This document shows positions 29,660-37,809 of a stretch of 51,191 nt of DNA, piece by piece; positions within the stretch are counted from its first letter, which is position 1; each line of letters begins with the position of its first letter. The position numbers and the translations under genes were made by a program. The notes beneath the pieces are model-generated. The model saw only the letters and a program-made list of their open reading frames with translations. It did no database searches and was not told the origin of the DNA. Source of the stretch: Salisapilia sapeloensis (taxonomy: Eukaryota > Oomycota > Peronosporomycetes > Peronosporales > Salisapiliaceae); assembly GCA_023334545.1 (NCBI GenBank), contig JAADVB010000129.1:1-51191 (forward strand), read 5' to 3'.

Positions 29660-31537
29660 CTACATCACGACGCAGCAGCCTCCTTTCTGAGTCTTGCGCA
29701 GGTTGTCACATTCGTCCTGCAGTCTCGCCATCTCCGTCTCCTGCTGCTGCTTCTCCCGTAGCACTCGCTCATAGTCTTTCTTCAGCTCTCCACTCTCGCC
29801 ATCTCCAACCCTAGAAGCCCGTTCCGACTGTCGATCCATCTCTTCATGCGGCTTCAAGCTACTTCGTTCCTTGAGCTGCTCCTCCAGCTCTGAAATACGC
29901 TCCTTCTGTGCCTCAGCCTCGGCTTCGTACTTGGCCTTATCGTTCATGGCTTGCGAAGACGTCTGCTGGAGCTGTTCCAGCTGCTCCTTGTAGATTTGTT
30001 CTCTCCCTCCGACGCTCCCGAGCTCTTCCTGGACCTTGGCAACATCCTGCTGGAGTGTCCGCATCTGCTTCTCATACCCTTCCTCTTGCTTGCTTAGAAG
30101 TACGCGCATGGCTTCTGCGTACTTGGCTTCGGAGAAGCGGAGGAGAGACTCGAGCTTGGCACTTCCTTTCGCTTGTTCCAAGTATGCGTCTCGGAACCTC
30201 GACCATTCGTTCGTGAACTGCTGCATGTCGCTAAAGCCGTCATCTCCAGACGTGAGCATAGGCTGTATCATGTCGTTATAAAGCGTCTGGAGCAGACGAT
30301 CACACATGTCTTTACTCTCGGCAGCGTTCCGACTGTATACGGATGCTTGTATCTCATCTACTTGACTCGCTAACTCCTTTTCTAGTTTACTAGCACTATC
30401 TCCCATCGCCATGTCTCGGAATTGTTCTAGAGCAGAGGCATGGAGTGTCTTGAGTTCGGACTGGAGCTCGTCGTCGTCGAGAGGAAGGTCGAGGTTGTCG
30501 CATGCAGTCTTGAAAGTCTCTGACGCTGTGTGGAGGGCTTTGCGACTCTCTCCAGCTGTCACACCGTCCCATGCAGATGTGATGACAGGGACACCGCCGC
30601 TGTTGATCGCATCGACGTAGGCACGTAAGAGACCTGCAAACATACTTCCGTTGAGAGGTCGGTTCTGGAGTGTCTTGGGCTTTAGGAACTCGTTAAAGAC
30701 TTTGGATTGGAGAGACGAAAGCTGTTCTTGGAACTCTGGACGGAGGTCGTCGATGTTGAGTTGATCCACTTGCTGCAAAGCGCCTTCGTCATGCACCGGT
30801 CGGACCATCGTGACGCAATCTCGTTCTCGGAAAAAGTCCTTGAGCATCGATCGAATGCGATTGCGTTCCATGTTGGCTGGGATACGTGGTTGTTCTGCTA
30901 GAGCGTTCTCCAAGTAGTCTTTGCTTGTGATCGGATCGCCGTCTTCATCGACGAGTTCGAGCGTAAAGTCTCGTACGATCCAGAGGAAGGACGGGAAGAA
31001 CTGGTGAAACTGCATTACTTCTTCATCCTTGGCACCAGTGTCTTCCGCCTGTCCACTGATCTTGATGTGCTTGGCCAAGTTCGCGATGAACGAGAGACCG
31101 TTGATCGCTTTCTCATCGACGCTGCCTTGGCTGTTGTAGACTAGCGTCGAGCACAGGAGGAGTGCGAGGGAGAAGATGCGGGCGTCGTACTGCTGAGAGG
31201 CTTCGAGACCGCCGAGACCTTCTGTGTCGAGCACGAGGACGTTGACCTCTTCCTCAGAGCTTGGTAACTTGCGCTTCACGGGCTGTCCCCAGAGCCAAAT
31301 GCCTCGCGTGCATCGCTCGACCGTCGGTCCGACGCGAAAGCCACTCGGTCGACCGAGCAGCCAGTTCAGCATGGATGACTTACCTGTACGGTAGAGCCCA
31401 GCCATGGCGATGACGGCCACTGGACCGTCGAGCTGCTGTAGCAATCGCACGGCGTCATCATTGACCTGTAGTTGGTCCTCAGCTTCACTAAAGGTGATGA
31501 GGGCTACAGGTTCTTCTGAAAAGGCTGTTGAGGTCAT
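29660..31537 (-). CDS. Guanylate-binding protein with CaaX box
   Basis: Intronless. The frame opens at 31627, but the likely start is the ATG at 31537 (MTSTAFSEEP), giving 625 residues. The large GTPase domain has GLYRTGKSSMLNWLLG (P-loop), VERCTRGIWLWG, VLDTEGLGG and WIVRDFTLEL (the RD motif replacing NKxD), so it is a bona fide GBP. A helical domain follows, then a long Gln/Glu-rich coiled coil, and the end GGCCVVM is a CaaX box predicted to be farnesylated (Met at X). In animals prenylated GBPs coat pathogen and vacuole membranes; their role in oomycetes is not established. It is divergent from RMND1. Confidence 0.92.
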   Translation of the reverse strand: MTSTAFSEEPVALITFSEAEDQLQVNDDAVRLLQQLDGPVAVIAMAGLYRTGKSSMLNWLLGRPSGFRVGPTVERCTRGIWLWGQPVKRKLPSSEEEVNVLVLDTEGLGGLEASQQYDARIFSLALLLCSTLVYNSQGSVDEKAINGLSFIANLAKHIKISGQAEDTGAKDEEVMQFHQFFPSFLWIVRDFTLELVDEDGDPITSKDYLENALAEQPRIPANMERNRIRSMLKDFFRERDCVTMVRPVHDEGALQQVDQLNIDDLRPEFQEQLSSLQSKVFNEFLKPKTLQNRPLNGSMFAGLLRAYVDAINSGGVPVITSAWDGVTAGESRKALHTASETFKTACDNLDLPLDDDELQSELKTLHASALEQFRDMAMGDSASKLEKELASQVDEIQASVYSRNAAESKDMCDRLLQTLYNDMIQPMLTSGDDGFSDMQQFTNEWSRFRDAYLEQAKGSAKLESLLRFSEAKYAEAMRVLLSKQEEGYEKQMRTLQQDVAKVQEELGSVGGREQIYKEQLEQLQQTSSQAMNDKAKYEAEAEAQKERISELEEQLKERSSLKPHEEMDRQSERASRVGDGESGELKKDYERVLREKQQQETEMARLQDECDNLRKTQKGGCCVVM

Positions 31538-31804
31538 GGTGAACGTAGGAGCGAGTGAGCGAGTGGAGATATGGAGGAGGAAGGCGTCGGTCCTCCTGGC
31601 TGCGTCAGTCTGGTTTTGGATATGCACGTGGGTGCATTTTCAATACAAGAGCGTCTGGATTAAAGTATGCAAGTGGCTTCTTCAATGCAATACAAGAGTC
31701 GAGAGACTGTAATTTATCTATTTTTATATGATTACGATAAAGTATGCTGGTTCTAGCGCGAAATACAAGACCAAGTCGAAGTTGTGTGGCCATCGACAAG
31801 CGGC

Positions 31805-33043
31805 ATGTACTTGGCTCGGCGTCTTGGTGCAGGATGTGTCCGTCCACGGTCACATCTGCAGACTTTGCGGATGCAATGTAGAGGATGGAGCAGTATGGAA
31901 GATAATAAAGGTGACAAGAGTGCGTTGCAACCGCCTAGTATAGACGTCCCGACGTCCCAGGATATTCGGCAGACGATCGAAGCGGCGGAGAAGCAGGCTA
32001 GAAAGAAACAGGTTGAAAGCGCGCGTGTACAACACATGCCAATCCGAGCAGTGCATTTAGCTCGACGCTTTGATATCATCTCGCTCTTTGAAGGGCTCTT
32101 CCCAGATCGATCCAAAGTCTCTCACTTTTTCCATCAAGACTCGGTCGTCCTGCATGTACGTGGCGAACCTCACGTCGATAGTTCTGTCGTCAAGAGCAGT
32201 CCGTTCGACGATCCAGACGATAGTAATGTCTTGAACGTAGCTGGGAACCTCCAGTCTCGACGTGCAGGAGACAAGTGGATCGTGTACTTTGACTATGGCG
32301 CATGTGTCTTCTTCAATTGCGACGAGCCGCTCGTGAATAAACTCGTGCGGCATTCGACACGCTATGGTAGTGGCGTCTTGGATATGCGCGGACATGAAGA
32401 GCAGATGCTGCTGGTGAACAACCCGAAGCTGAATACCTGGAGCAAGCTCACGGACAAGCACATTCTCGTCCGAGAGACGGATCACATCAATGTGCATGTG
32501 ATTGCCGGTGTCTTGGCTCAGACGGTAGCGTTAGAGTATTATGAGCGACAGATTGAAGGTATTTTGCATGAATTCGAGAAGCTCAATACGTCGGTGGAAC
32601 GAAAGGGGCCAGAGGGCGCCTTGTTCGGTCTGTGGCTCGCGGGCAAGCAGAGTGAGGCACAGCAGCAACGCAAGTTGTTCAAGATCGTCGCGACGAACAA
32701 TACGTTGCTCATTGATCTCGTGAGCAAGTTGCGTGTGATCGATCGGAAACGTCCGGGGGAAGCCGCATGGAGTTACACGCGATACCACAACATGTGGGAG
32801 ACGCTCAGCGACGAGTTTGAACTAAACGAACGGTTTAACAATTTGAACTTTAAGCTCGATTTGATCCAGCACAACACCAAGTTCTTCTTGGAAGTCCTCG
32901 GGACGCATCGAGGCGAGCGCATGGAATGGTACATTATCGTTCTCATTGCCGCTGAGCTCGCGCTTGGCGTCTACGAGCTGTTTTTGAAGTTGAAGGAAGA
33001 GAAAGCAGATAAACAGGACGACGTAAAGGTACAAGCAGCTTAA
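31805..33043 (+). CDS. RMND1: RMND1/DUF155 mitochondrial protein
   Basis: The first ATG in frame is at 31805 (MYLARRLGAGCVRPRSHLQT), giving 412 residues, intronless. This N-terminus is a typical basic mitochondrial presequence. The DUF155 core includes HILVRETDHINVHVIAGVLA, QTVALEYYERQIEG, NTLLIDLVSKLRVIDRKRPG and LDLIQHNTKFFLEVLGTHRG, and a C-terminal membrane helix (MEWYIIVLIAAELALGVYEL) follows, as in RMND1 and yeast Sif2/Rmd1-type proteins. RMND1 supports mitochondrial translation at the inner membrane in animals. It shares a divergent promoter of about 270 bp with the GBP gene. Confidence 0.9.
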   Translation: MYLARRLGAGCVRPRSHLQTLRMQCRGWSSMEDNKGDKSALQPPSIDVPTSQDIRQTIEAAEKQARKKQVESARVQHMPIRAVHLARRFDIISLFEGLFPDRSKVSHFFHQDSVVLHVRGEPHVDSSVVKSSPFDDPDDSNVLNVAGNLQSRRAGDKWIVYFDYGACVFFNCDEPLVNKLVRHSTRYGSGVLDMRGHEEQMLLVNNPKLNTWSKLTDKHILVRETDHINVHVIAGVLAQTVALEYYERQIEGILHEFEKLNTSVERKGPEGALFGLWLAGKQSEAQQQRKLFKIVATNNTLLIDLVSKLRVIDRKRPGEAAWSYTRYHNMWETLSDEFELNERFNNLNFKLDLIQHNTKFFLEVLGTHRGERMEWYIIVLIAAELALGVYELFLKLKEEKADKQDDVKVQAA

Positions 33044-33541
33044 GTGTAGTCGAATACAACATCAACTTTCCTTTTGTCCGTCTACATTGCTTTTAGCGAT
33101 AGACATGGGGTTGGTAGAGTGCACAGGAAGGGATGGAAGGCTATAGATGCTTTCGTACGTTTGAGGAGACGTAAGATGGCGACGTGGAAATTTGCCGTCG
33201 GAAACGTACGAGAGCAGGGGCAAAGGTCTACTCTATCCTTTGTATTGCAATCGTCAAGTGGGATGGACGTGTTGACCTTCCAGGTAAAGTCATAAGGCAT
33301 CTCAAATGGATAGAGAGACAAGGAGAATGGAGCAGACGATGCAGTCGGTCGACTTATTTCATCATTGATCTGATTGCCTCCAATTTTAATCAAAGATGCA
33401 GGGATTAACCAATCGACAAATAAAGAATGAGGCGAGGGCACGATCGCAAAAAAGAAAAAATTACGCGCTGTGATCGACGGCCTTCTCTACGAATGCCTTC
33501 CTCTTCATTCCTTGTTTGCTACTAGGGCACGTTGCGCCCCG
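33044..33541 (+). other. Intergenic region, no gene confidently seen
   Basis: Five hundred bases between RMND1 and the first PAP2 gene. A 50-residue stretch at about 33225-33300 reads AKVYSILCIAIVKWDG in one plus frame and looks protein-like, but no ATG-linked exon pair or continuation was found. It could be a remnant of an exon. A/T-rich sequence resumes just before the PAP2 gene. Confidence 0.4.
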
Positions 33542-34493
33542 ATGCTAGTTGTACGATGTGACCGAGCCTCTCTGCTCCTACTTGCGCTTGTAGCTCTACA
33601 GTGTATACTGTATGCACGTGCGAGTTCCGTCTGTGACAGCATTGCTGAGTGCTGTGATGTTTGTGGCGACGACTCGTATCGATGTGCTCGAGGACCATGC
33701 AGCACGGCGTTTGTGCCAGCCAAGCTCTTTAGCATGTCCGTCCCGACGGAAGATGTGAGCTTCTGGGACGTCGTCATGGTCATGCTAACGATCATGCCGT
33801 ACATGGTGCCGGTGTTTCTGGCGCTTGACTTCCTCTTTTGGCACCACACGTGGGCACGCCTTGTGCTGCTCTTGTTCATCCCGATGTGCGCACTTGTGAA
33901 CATTATCGTCGTTAAGATCCTAACGGCGGCAGGAGGATGCCCAGACTGTCCACGACCATGCGGGTATGTTTTTATCTATCCTTCTAGAGGCTCTCATCTT
34001 ATTGATCTTAACTTCTAGGTCTTGTAATGAAGCCGATGGGATGCCGTCCGGTCATTCAGCGAATGGCGTCGGCTTTGTCCTCTACGTTTTGCTCGAATAT
34101 GCTTCTGGATGCGGCCGAGATTGGGACATCAAGTGGAAAGTTGCCATGTCAGTCTTTTTGATGATTATCCTACTACCGGTGCCGTACAGTCGCATCTTCC
34201 TTGGTGACCACACGGTCGAGCAAGTGCTCATTGGCTGTGCGGAAGGTATAGTGTTTGCCATCCTCTGGTTCATCCTGTTCCGAAAGGTCGTGGCGCACCG
34301 CATGGACGGCGTCAACGAATACTTTGGCCGGACCAAGTACTTGCACTTTATCCATCTCCATAACGACTTTTACGTTGCTCCTCGGGCACCATCCGCCAAT
34401 AACGAGACGGTCGGGACGCAAGACGTTTCCCTTGTTGAGAACGGCAACGCGTCTCCTCGGAGCGACTTCAACTCTAGTAACGAACCCAAGTAA
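33542..34493 (+). CDS. PAP2-family phosphatase-like protein A
   Basis: Two exons, 33542..33963 and 34019..34493, with a 55-nt intron (phase 2), give 298 residues. A signal peptide-like start (LLLLALVALQCILYARA) precedes a six-cysteine segment, C-X5-CC-X2-C-X6-C-X4-C, containing RCARGPCS. Five or so membrane helices follow. The phosphatase motifs are: a degenerate first motif CPDCPRPCG without the usual Lys, MPSGHS, and YSRIFLGDHTVEQVLIG. The Gln four residues after the active-site His is typical of dolichyldiphosphatase and glucose-6-phosphatase rather than Asp-type PAP2. The C-terminal tail is hydrophilic. Enzyme activity and substrate are inferred. It is the first of four related genes in tandem. 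Confidence 0.78.
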
Positions 34494-34560
34494 ACGACTT
34501 TTGTAGATTTTCTGTCACTTGTAGCAGCTGTTTTCGTGATGGACTGAGATTGCGTAATCG

Positions 34561-35537
34561 ATGACGACAAGATGTCAGTGGAGTAAATTTTGTGTCTCTC
34601 TATCCTTCGACTATCATCAGTCCAGTCACTTTTTTCTTATCGCCTCTCGACAGACTGCCATGGCGCAATGCAGTACGTTTGAAGAATGCTGTGACCTGTG
34701 TGGAGTTGACTCGACTCGATGTGCACGTGGACCGTGCAGTCAGCTTTATCTGATCAATGAGTTCTTTAGCTTTAGCATGCCTCTTGAAGACATTGGCTTC
34801 TGGGACGTCGTCTTTAGCTTCTACGGGATGGTCCCGTACTTATTTATCATTGGTGTCGCGCTCGAGTTTTTATTTCACCGACATAATTGGTCCAGGATTA
34901 TCCTTATGCTCTTCATCGGCATTGAGACCGGGATCAATGGGATCATCGGTATTGCGCTAGGAGACTGTAGCACATGTGACCGTCCGTGTGGAAATTGCTT
35001 GGGATCGCACGGTACTATCGTAATATTACCACATCTAAGATGCAAATGGACTAATTGGAACCTCTAGGTATGCCGTCTGGACACTCGATGAACTCCATTA
35101 GCGTCACGACATTGTGTCTCCTGGAGCTGTATCGAGGACATCTTCGTTACCTGCCGATGACCAAGAAGATCATCATCGCCTCCATCGCCATCCTCCTCTT
35201 GGTACCAGTGCCGTACGGTCGAGTCTACTTGGGTGACCACGACTCGATCCAAGTAATCATCGGCAGTGCCGACGGCATCGTCTTTGCTTTCCTCTTCTTC
35301 ATCGTGCTGCACAAGTGGCTCGTAAATGTCCTTGACTGGATTACAGAAAAGCTTACAAAACTTTCACGAGGCTACATTGTCATCGAGAACGACCTGAAGA
35401 TCGAATCCAAGCTCCCAGTCACCGTCCACGATCGATTGCTCGAGGCAGATGCAGACAATACGAGTAAATATGACAAGGATAGTTCAACAGAAGAGTGTCC
35501 ATGGACGGAAGAAGACACGACGGTCAAAACCACCTAA
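34561..35537 (+). CDS. PAP2-family phosphatase-like protein B
   Basis: Two exons, 34561..35011 and 35068..35537, with a 56-nt intron (phase 1), give 306 residues; an in-frame ATG at about 34660 (MAQCSTFEE) would remove the N-terminal 33 residues. The cysteine segment CSTFEECCDLCGVDSTRC is spaced as in gene A. Motifs are CSTCDRPCGNC, GMPSGHS (the Gly codon is split by the intron) and YGRVYLGDHDSIQVIIG, where the Ser before the catalytic Arg is Gly. The signal peptide is weak compared with its three relatives, so the start is less certain. The intron is about seven codons from that of gene A, not at the same site. The tail is Asp/Glu/Thr-rich. Confidence 0.75.
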
Positions 35538-35594
35538 GTTAAATCTTTTGTGCATCTCCAATTGAAATACATTTTCCCATTTGCATGTACTATC

Positions 35595-36392
35595 CTAGGC
35601 TTGTAGTAGAGGTCTTTCGGCCGAAGATCGACGATCTAAAGTGTAGTCGTCCGTGAATTTCATGTGGTCATTCGTTAGACGTGCGATCCGGCGGGATGCA
35701 GTTACCAAGTGACGGTGACGAACGAGTGTGCGGACGAGGAGTTCGTAGAAGAAGGTTACGAGAATGCCGTGGACGGTGCCGACGAGTACCTGGATGAGGC
35801 TGTGGTCACCGAGGTATACTCGGCTCCACGCGACGGGGCCGAAGAGGATGAGAGTGATGGAGACGTAGAGCATACGCTTAGAAGGGGAGAAGCGCTTGCC
35901 GAAGCCGCAGCTCATTTCCACGATCATCCACAGCGTCAGTCCAGCAGCGTTGGCGGCGTGGCCGGATGGCAGCCCCGAATTACTGACGCAGGCTCCGCAC
36001 GGCCGAGCACAGATCTCGCAGTGCCCGGCGGCTTTGTGTAGGATCAAGTAGACGATGGCGATGCACGCGACGACCATGAGACCAAAGACTCTGGCCCACG
36101 TACGGTGCCAGAAGAGGATATCTAGAAGCACTAGGAACGGTAGGACGTACGGCACCATGCCATAGAACGTCGCAGCGATATTTAGGAAGGAAGGTTCGAG
36201 CGGCATGCTCAGGTCAAAGATATCGGCCATGATAAAGTTGGTCGAGCATGGACCACGAGCACATCGGACGGAATCAGGTCCACACATTTCGCAGCACGAG
36301 TTCTCGGTCGAGCACATTTTCCCATCAGCTTCAAAATCTGCTGCCACAAGCGGCAAGACAAGTAGGAAGAGGATTAGAGGCGAGAAACGCAT
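35595..36392 (-). CDS. PAP2-family phosphatase-like protein C
   Basis: Intronless, 265 residues, with a clear signal peptide (MRFSPLILFLLVLPLVAA). The cysteine segment CSTENSCCEMCGPDSVRC is followed by ARGPCS, with spacing as in A and B. Motifs are CEICARPCGAC, LPSGHAANAAG and WSRVYLGDHSLIQVLVG, all catalytic residues of motifs 2 and 3 present. About five membrane helices are predicted. The C-terminal tail includes DDYTLD, shared with gene D. It converges on gene B (58 bp between stops). Absence of the introns seen in A and B suggests C and D derive from a common intronless copy. Confidence 0.8.
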   Translation of the reverse strand: MRFSPLILFLLVLPLVAADFEADGKMCSTENSCCEMCGPDSVRCARGPCSTNFIMADIFDLSMPLEPSFLNIAATFYGMVPYVLPFLVLLDILFWHRTWARVFGLMVVACIAIVYLILHKAAGHCEICARPCGACVSNSGLPSGHAANAAGLTLWMIVEMSCGFGKRFSPSKRMLYVSITLILFGPVAWSRVYLGDHSLIQVLVGTVHGILVTFFYELLVRTLVRHRHLVTASRRIARLTNDHMKFTDDYTLDRRSSAERPLLQA

Positions 36393-36621
36393 GGCTGTCG
36401 TGGTGGACGATATAGAAGTGAGGCTGGAAGGGTGCCAAATGATCTTTAGACCAGATATAAAAAGGTCATTCTTGAAGCTCCTACCGGCATCGATGCTTCA
36501 TGGTAACTTTGGTATCATGTCCTAAGCTGTTGATGGTAATGATAGAGTAGTAGACATTTGCACGTGAAGTATAAAGTCAATTCTTCTGGTGTTTGCATTG
36601 GCATGGATATGGACACTTATA

Positions 36622-37434
36622 CTACGCATCAGACGCTAGTTGGTAGTCATCTCTCGGTGCCCCGTCGAGTGTATAGTCGTCCTTGATGTGCACATGTCCT
36701 TTCGTAAAGCGCTCTACCTTGCCACTTGCAGACTCGAGTTTTCGATGGCGAAGGCATTTGCGCAGGATTATAAAGTAGACCACGGCCACGGCGATCCCTT
36801 CGGCGGTGCCGATGACCAGTTGCTCCCAGACGTGGTCACCGACATATGCGCGTCCCCATGACACGGGCGCGAAGAGAATGAGCGAAATGATAATGGCAGA
36901 GATTCGCGATGACATGGACCATCGACGACCAAAGCCCAAGATCATCTCGAGGATCATCCAAACGGTCAGTCCTGCAGCGTTGGCAGCGTGTCCGGATGGC
37001 ATGCCAGACGAGTCGAGGCAAGTTCCGCACGGACGAGAGCAAATAGAGCACTCTCCGACTGCGTTCTGGATGATCAGGTAGACGATGGCGATGGCTAAAC
37101 ACAGTAGGAGACAGAAGACTCGAGCCCATGAACGGTGCCAGAAGAGCAGGTCCAAGAGAACGAGAAACGGCACAATGTACGGTAGCATGCCGTACAGAGT
37201 CCCGAGGAAGCCGAGGAAGGTCATGTGAGTCGGGGCGCTGACATCGAAGATATGCGTCATGATAAAGTCGCTTGAGCACGGGCCTCGGGCGCACCGAACA
37301 GAGTCTTCACCGCATGAGTTACAGCACTCTTCTTTAGTCGAGCACCCACCATCGCCAGACGATTGCGCTACCACAATCGGAACGAGGAGCAGTAGTAGTA
37401 GCAGCAAGAAGTTGACGCGGGATGGAGATTGCAT
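36622..37434 (-). CDS. PAP2-family phosphatase-like protein D
   Basis: Intronless, 270 residues. The signal peptide is strong (VNFLLLLLLLLVPIVVA). The segment CSTKEECCNSCGEDSVRC plus ARGPCS keeps the six cysteines. Motifs are CSICSRPCGTC, MPSGHAANAAG and WGRAYVGDHVWEQLVIG; the Ser before the Arg is Gly, as in B. The DDYTLD tail motif is shared with C, its closest relative and direct neighbour in the same orientation. Upstream is an imperfect direct repeat. Topology places the cysteine-rich part and the phosphatase motifs on the same, presumably luminal or extracellular, side, which is an inference. Confidence 0.8.
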   Translation of the reverse strand: MQSPSRVNFLLLLLLLLVPIVVAQSSGDGGCSTKEECCNSCGEDSVRCARGPCSSDFIMTHIFDVSAPTHMTFLGFLGTLYGMLPYIVPFLVLLDLLFWHRSWARVFCLLLCLAIAIVYLIIQNAVGECSICSRPCGTCLDSSGMPSGHAANAAGLTVWMILEMILGFGRRWSMSSRISAIIISLILFAPVSWGRAYVGDHVWEQLVIGTAEGIAVAVVYFIILRKCLRHRKLESASGKVERFTKGHVHIKDDYTLDGAPRDDYQLASDA

Positions 37435-37492
37435 CCTTCGGTCGGCGATGGTAACTCAGCAAATGAACTGAATGCTCAAAAGGTGCCTTTGT

Positions 37493-37680
37493 CCGTTCGA
37501 TGTATATTGATGAATTTTGTTGCTTCCGTACCGATCCAGCTACGTCCGTATGCTCTGGTAGCTTTCCGTCGCATACCGCCCAGTGGTAAGGAAGGAGCGA
37601 ACGAAGGAAGAGTTCAATCGGTAGCACCCACCGTTTGTATTGTATTGACAAATTTTGGTGCTTCCACACCGATCCAGATG
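37493..37680 (+). repeat. Imperfect direct repeat upstream of PAP2 gene D
   Basis: Two copies of about 48 bp start at 37493 and 37631, 138 bp apart. Shared cores are aattttgttgcttccgtacc versus aattttggtgcttccacacc, both followed by gatccag. The spacing is a multiple of three, and translation of the plus strand gives two similar peptides (NFVASVPIQ, NFGASTPIQ), although no gene is otherwise supported there. The repeat lies between the starts of PAP2 gene D and the divergent coiled-coil gene. Confidence 0.6.
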
Positions 37681-37809
37681 CCGTGCACCAGCTTTATCAA
37701 ATCGTCCATGCACACGATATCCTGAGCACGCATGGCTTCACTTTGTCGCATGCTAATGCACTATCCGTTTCACAGTTTTTTCAATGAACATTCAATTTTC
37801 GTTTGCAAT

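Noticed and set aside
33082-33441. 119-codon minus-strand frame between RMND1 and PAP2 gene A
   Set aside because: No ATG context or domain; the residues are low-information and the region is probably noncoding.
37429-37725. 98-codon plus-strand frame over the direct repeat
   Set aside because: It overlaps the start of PAP2 gene D on the other strand; the apparent peptide repeat is explained by the DNA repeat.
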